NCBI GenBank assembly: GCA_903837025.1
Contig: CAILTC010000241.1
Location: 1 to 8,719 of the forward strand
Source: an uncultured Bacteroidota bacterium
GTDB taxonomy: Bacteria > Bacteroidota > Bacteroidia > Flavobacteriales > Flavobacteriaceae
Length of the DNA stretch: 8,719 nucleotides
Reading direction: 5' to 3'
Part shown: in pieces, positions 5,145-8,719 of the stretch
How the letters are laid out: each line of letters starts with the position of its first letter
How positions within the stretch are numbered: the stretch's first letter is position 1
Notes under the pieces: generated by a model
Databases searched by the model: none
What the model saw: only the letters and a program-made list of their open reading frames with translations
What the model was told of the DNA's origin: nothing
Translations under genes and position numbers: made by a program

Positions 5145-6338
5145 ATGAGAAATTTTAAACTAATTTTGTGTAGTATTTGTCTGTTTTTATGTAGTTTATT
5201 CTCCTTGCAAGCGCAACAATTTTCCTTGCAAGGAAATGCATATCAATTAGATCCCAATACGTATAAAATGACAGAATATTTAAATTCCCAGGCAGGAATG
5301 GTAACTAATTATTATCCTCTTGATCTGACCCAAAATTTTGAACTCAATTTTCAACTCAATTTTGGAACAGATTATGGGGGAGCCGATGGACTGGCTTTTG
5401 TAATGACAAATAGTTGTAACCCAACTTTAACAAATGGATCAGGTCTAGGAGTTCAAGGTATTCCGAATTCTATAATTTCAGAATTTGATACTTATTATAA
5501 TGGATATCCAAGTGATGATATTTATTATGATCATACTACTTTATATAAAAATGGATTTCTTGATGCTGCGCACAATATTTCAGACGGCACAACTACACCT
5601 GTCTGTATGCTTCCCTCTTGCTTTTTTGTAAAAGATGGAAATTGGTATGACGTTAAGATTATTTGGCAATATATTTCTGCAACAAGTCAAAAAATCAGTG
5701 TTTATTTTAATGGAAACTTGAGAAATACCGGAACCGGAAATCATATATTAAATAGCTTTTTAGGATCAACAAATGTATTTTGGTCAATTACAGCTTCAAC
5801 AGGTGGGGCAATGAACTTACAACAATTCAGATACACGGATTCTAATAATAGTTTTAGTCTTTGCAAAAACACCCCTATCACGCTTACAGCTCCGACATTA
5901 GGTACTAATTATTCTTGGACCAATATCGCATCAACTACTAATACCGCGACTTATACCCCTACAACCAATCAAACTATTTCATGTAATTACAAGGATTATT
6001 GTGCAATAGTACGAACAGTCAACTTTAATTTAACCGTTTATGAATCTTTAGATTTTACGGTAGAAAATCCCACACCAATTTGTTCTGGTGATACTGCTTT
6101 TTTTACTGTTAATGGGATTGCAACAAACAAAGTTACTTATTCATTAAATGGCAGTATTATTCAAATGGGTACGATACCGTCTAATGGTAAATTAGTTATT
6201 CCAATTACAAATGCGCAAACTAGCCAAAGATTAACTATTATAAAAATAGAGAATAGTCATAATTGCTCGTCAACTCCTGCAACTAATTACACCATTTTTG
6301 TAAATAAACCCGTGACTAGTCCAATACTTTACAATTAA
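5145..6338 (+). CDS. Secreted L-type (legume-like) lectin with Ig/PKD-like modules (397 aa)
   Basis: This is predicted to bind carbohydrate outside the cytoplasm. The signal peptide ends at about residue 23 (LQA/QQ). The L-type lectin domain covers about 25-233. 'GGADGLAFVM' (78-87) supplies the Ala-Asp cis-peptide element. 'ISEFDTYYN' (111-119), followed by Asp124 and His130, matches the calcium/manganese site of legume lectins (Glu113, Asp115, Tyr117, Asn119, Asp124, His130 by spacing to concanavalin A). 'GNWYDVKIIW' (165-174) and 'ITASTGGAMNLQQFRY' (215-230) are the usual late strands. Then come a short module (about 237-300; Cys240, Cys280, Cys286) and a final Ig/PKD-like module (about 303-388; 'TPICSGDTAFF', Cys313 and Cys374), ending 'KPVTSPILYN'. 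The last module and tail match those of the first gene of the cluster. There is no T9SS sorting domain. It starts 5 bases after the sorting-domain gene, so the two are almost certainly co-transcribed. The sugar specificity cannot be read. Confidence 0.88.
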   Translation: MRNFKLILCSICLFLCSLFSLQAQQFSLQGNAYQLDPNTYKMTEYLNSQAGMVTNYYPLDLTQNFELNFQLNFGTDYGGADGLAFVMTNSCNPTLTNGSGLGVQGIPNSIISEFDTYYNGYPSDDIYYDHTTLYKNGFLDAAHNISDGTTTPVCMLPSCFFVKDGNWYDVKIIWQYISATSQKISVYFNGNLRNTGTGNHILNSFLGSTNVFWSITASTGGAMNLQQFRYTDSNNSFSLCKNTPITLTAPTLGTNYSWTNIASTTNTATYTPTTNQTISCNYKDYCAIVRTVNFNLTVYESLDFTVENPTPICSGDTAFFTVNGIATNKVTYSLNGSIIQMGTIPSNGKLVIPITNAQTSQRLTIIKIENSHNCSSTPATNYTIFVNKPVTSPILYN

Positions 6339-6423
6339 TATTTTTTTTATTCAAGCTTTAATTTGGTAACATTTATTAATTTAAAAAAATATAACATTAT
6401 ACTACAAAACTGTTATTTTTTTA

Positions 6424-6431
6424 TACTTTTG
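6424..6431 (+). promoter_or_regulatory. Likely -7 element of the 2-oxoacid dehydrogenase promoter (TACTTTTG)
   Basis: TACTTTTG matches the Bacteroidota -7 consensus TAnnTTTG and lies 23 bases before the ATG, giving a leader of under 20 bases. No TTTG -33 box is present at the expected distance near 6402, so the assignment rests on the -7 element and its position. It implies that the dehydrogenase is transcribed independently of the lectin gene, 116 bases upstream. Confidence 0.5.
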
Positions 6432-6454
6432 AAATGCCATAAAAAAATGATACA

Positions 6455-8431
6455 ATGCATTTCGACAGAAAACATCTTACCGACGACCAATTATTAGATT
6501 TGTATAAAAGACTAGTAAAACCAAGGTTAATTGAAGAAAAAATGTTGATTCTCATCCGCCAAGGAAAAGTATCCAAATGGTTTTCGGGAATTGGTCAAGA
6601 AGCTATTTCTGTTGGAGTCACCGCGGTTTTAGATTCGGATGAATATATACTTCCTATGCACCGAAACTTAGGTGTTTTTACCGGTAGAAATATTCCGTTA
6701 TACCGACTTTTTTCACAATGGCAGGGCAAAGCCAATGGTTTTACCAAAGGGCGTGATCGCAGTTTTCACTTTGGAACGCAACAGTACAAAATCATCGGAA
6801 TGATTTCGCATCTGGGGCCGCAATTAGGAGTTGCTGATGGAATAGCATTGGCCAACAAATTACAGAAAAACGGAAAAATAACGGCTGTTTTTACTGGCGA
6901 AGGAGCAACAAGCGAAGGCGATTTTCACGAAGCTTTGAATATTGCTTCCGTTTGGGAATTGCCTGTAATGTTCATTGTCGAAAACAACGGTTATGGCCTT
7001 TCGACACCCACAAATGAACAATTTAGATGCGAAAATATAGCCGATAAAGGAATTGGTTACGGAATGGAAAGTCATATTATTGATGGCAATAATATACTTG
7101 AAGTTTATACTAAATTATCTGAATTAAAGGCTTCGATGATCGAAAAACCAAGGCCCGTTTTATTGGAATTTAAAACCTTTAGAATGCGTGGTCATGAAGA
7201 GGCAAGTGGCACTAAATATGTTCCTTCAGCCTTGATGGACTTATGGGCAATAAAAGATCCTGTAGATAATTATAGAAAATATTTAAGCGAAAACGGAATC
7301 CTCACCCAAGAATTTGATTTGGCTTTGCGGAGCGAAATAAAGGCAGAAATCGATGAAAGTTTGGCTATTGCCAATGCGGAACCCGAAATCATAGCTACTT
7401 GCAAAGATGAGTTAGATGACGTTTACAAATCATTTAAATATGAAGAAGTTACACATTCAAATAAAAAAGAAAATATTCGGTTTATAGATGCCATTTCTAG
7501 CAGTTTAAGACAGTCAATGGAGCGTTACAAAAACTTGATAATTATGGGGCAAGACATCGCAGAATACGGTGGAGCTTTCAAAATTACAGATGGATTTGTT
7601 GCGCAATTTGGCAAAGATAGAGTGATCAATACGCCCATTTGCGAAAGCGCCGTAGTTTCGGCAGCAATGGGATTATCTATCAATGGTTATAAGGCAATTG
7701 TCGAAATGCAGTTTGCCGATTTTGTTTCGACAGGATTCAACCCAATCGTCAATTTATTAGCAAAATCGCATTATCGCTGGCAAGAAAAAGCCGATGTTGT
7801 CGTTCGGATGCCTTGTGGTGGCGGTTCGCAAGCAGGCCCTTTTCATTCCCAAACCAATGAAGCTTGGTTTACCAAAACACCAGGTTTGAAAGTAGTTTAT
7901 CCTGCGTTTCCATTCGATGCCAAAGGTTTATTGAATGAAGCTATTAATGATCCAAATCCTGTTTTGTTTTTTGAACACAAACAATTATACCGAAGTATCT
8001 ACCAAGATGTCCCTTCAGATTATTACACCATTCCGCTTGGAAAAGCGGCATTGTTAAAAGAAGGAAATCAGGTTACGATTATTGCTTTTGGCGCAGCAGT
8101 ACATTGGGCTTTAGAAACTTTGGATAAAAATCCTAAAATTGACGCTGATGTATTAGATTTACGAACCTTAAAACCTTTGGATACGGAAGCTATTTTTACA
8201 TCGGCTAAGAAAACAGGTAGAGTGATAATTTATCAGGAAGATTCTTTATTTGGGGGAATTGCTAGCGATATTTCGGCTTTGATAATGGAGAATTGTTTCC
8301 AATATCTAGATGCGCCGGTAAAACGTGTGGCGAGTTTAGAAACGCCAATTCCGTTTACAAAAGCATTGGAAGACCAATATTTACCCAAAGGAAGGTTCGA
8401 AACAGAATTGTTTGATTTAATCAAATTTTAA
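6455..8431 (+). CDS. 2-oxoacid dehydrogenase E1 component, fused alpha and beta subunits (658 aa)
   Basis: This is a thiamine-diphosphate enzyme that oxidatively decarboxylates a 2-oxoacid and passes the acyl group to the lipoyl domain of an E2 partner. The sequence looks most like the branched-chain type E1. The alpha part (about 10-330) carries the ThDP/magnesium motif: 'GEGATSEGDFHEALN' (148-162), 'LPVMFIVENNGYG' (169-181). The loop 'MRGHEEASGTKY' (244-255) holds the conserved Arg-Gly-His. A short linker (about 320-340) leads to the beta part (about 341-658), with 'MGQDIAEYGGAFK' (364-376), 'TPICESAVVSAAMG' (393-406; Glu397 is the ThDP-activating glutamate), 'GGGSQAGPFHSQ' (455-466) and 'DVLDLRTLKPLD' (565-576). 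In many bacteria alpha and beta are separate genes of ~330 residues each; the single chain is the form I associate with flavobacteria. E2 and E3 are not next to it in the window, so they must be encoded elsewhere. All catalytic motifs are intact. Confidence 0.93.
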   Translation: MHFDRKHLTDDQLLDLYKRLVKPRLIEEKMLILIRQGKVSKWFSGIGQEAISVGVTAVLDSDEYILPMHRNLGVFTGRNIPLYRLFSQWQGKANGFTKGRDRSFHFGTQQYKIIGMISHLGPQLGVADGIALANKLQKNGKITAVFTGEGATSEGDFHEALNIASVWELPVMFIVENNGYGLSTPTNEQFRCENIADKGIGYGMESHIIDGNNILEVYTKLSELKASMIEKPRPVLLEFKTFRMRGHEEASGTKYVPSALMDLWAIKDPVDNYRKYLSENGILTQEFDLALRSEIKAEIDESLAIANAEPEIIATCKDELDDVYKSFKYEEVTHSNKKENIRFIDAISSSLRQSMERYKNLIIMGQDIAEYGGAFKITDGFVAQFGKDRVINTPICESAVVSAAMGLSINGYKAIVEMQFADFVSTGFNPIVNLLAKSHYRWQEKADVVVRMPCGGGSQAGPFHSQTNEAWFTKTPGLKVVYPAFPFDAKGLLNEAINDPNPVLFFEHKQLYRSIYQDVPSDYYTIPLGKAALLKEGNQVTIIAFGAAVHWALETLDKNPKIDADVLDLRTLKPLDTEAIFTSAKKTGRVIIYQEDSLFGGIASDISALIMENCFQYLDAPVKRVASLETPIPFTKALEDQYLPKGRFETELFDLIKF

Positions 8432-8513
8432 TCCTTTTTAAATTATTAAAATTCTGTAAAATAACCCTGATTTATGTGTAAATTAGCAATAGTTATTAAC
8501 TAAATTGACTATC

Positions 8514-8719
8514 ATGAAAAATCTTAAAATAGCATGTTTCCTTTTTACTTTTGCAGCACTCGTAAGTTGCAATAAAACTCAAAAACAAAATATCCCTGAA
8601 GAAAAGCCAGTGAGCTCACAATGCTACAAATCAATCTACGAAAATGACACCATTAGTTTGAAAGTCAATACTTTGAAAAGTGGAAAAATATCCGGAGATA
8701 TGGTTATGAAAATTGATAA
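8514..8719 (+). CDS. Lipoprotein of unknown function, N-terminal fragment (cut by window edge)
   Basis: The frame starts at ATG 8514 and is still open at the window end, giving 68 codons. The N-terminus MKNLKIACFLFTFAALVSC is a lipoprotein signal peptide with lipobox LVSC (16-19), so Cys19 should be lipidated and the protein anchored in a membrane. The next residues, NKTQKQNIPEEKPVSS, are a polar linker. After this comes 'QCYKSIYENDTISLKVNTL' and 'SGKISGDMVMKID', the start of an alternating beta-rich domain that I do not recognise. It follows the dehydrogenase gene by 82 bases on the same strand. No clear terminator lies between them, and the best upstream -7 candidate (TAAATTAG, 8479-8486) misses one consensus base. 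The coding call is good; the function is unknown. Confidence 0.82.
   Translation, partial: MKNLKIACFLFTFAALVSCNKTQKQNIPEEKPVSSQCYKSIYENDTISLKVNTLKSGKISGDMVMKID

Noticed and set aside
6339..6400. T-run after the lectin gene as a terminator
   Set aside because: The run at about 6341-6349 is not preceded by a stem-loop that I can draw, so there is no support for an intrinsic terminator.
6860..7075. Minus-strand open frame inside the E1 gene
   Set aside because: It is antisense to the conserved ThDP-binding region and has no start signal or motif of its own.
8233..8424. Minus-strand open frame at the 3' end of the E1 gene
   Set aside because: It is antisense to the conserved beta-subunit C-terminus and no independent support was seen.
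8479..8486. TAAATTAG as a -7 box for the lipoprotein gene
   Set aside because: One consensus base is missing and there is no convincing -33 element at 19-20 bases, so I did not call it a promoter.

Overview
The window looks like chromosomal DNA from a member of the Bacteroidota, most likely a flavobacterium (Flavobacterium or a close relative). The evidence is the strong AT richness, the absence of Shine-Dalgarno sequences ahead of start codons, promoters of the TTTG/TAnnTTTG type, a type IX secretion (T9SS) type B sorting domain, and housekeeping proteins that read like flavobacterial orthologues. I had no database search, so family names rest on recognised motifs.

Left part (1-3000): five genes all read on the minus strand. 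From upstream to downstream they are a 2-oxoglutarate/Fe(II)-dependent oxygenase, a SUI1/YciH-type translation factor, a uridine-phosphorylase-like nucleoside phosphorylase, a small Cys-rich DUF6980-like protein, and the first 62 codons of recG. The oxygenase and the SUI1 gene are separated by a roughly 127-base imperfect palindrome that looks like a dispersed intergenic repeat. The block is housekeeping and metabolic in character and I see no single pathway tying it together.

Middle part (3001-6338): a 344-base divergent intergenic region holds a good plus-strand promoter followed by a long 5' leader with a 15-base-pair-arm stem-loop. It drives three closely spaced genes for exported proteins. 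The first is a small protein with two Ig/PKD-like modules. The second is a protein with Ig-like modules, a SprB-like repeat and a C-terminal T9SS type B sorting domain. The third is an L-type (legume-like) lectin followed by Ig/PKD-like modules. The three are mosaics of one another: genes 1 and 2 share their first module, and genes 1 and 3 share their last module plus an almost identical nine-residue C-terminal tail. Only gene 2 has a recognised T9SS sorting domain. This is the accessory, least understood part of the window and may encode a cell-surface adhesin or glycan-binding complex (inference).

Right part (6339-8719): a single-chain E1 component of a branched-chain-type 2-oxoacid dehydrogenase, with the alpha and beta subunits fused, sits behind its own likely promoter. 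It is followed by the N-terminal part of a lipoprotein that runs off the window. No tRNA, rRNA, CRISPR array, insertion sequence or phage gene was seen.
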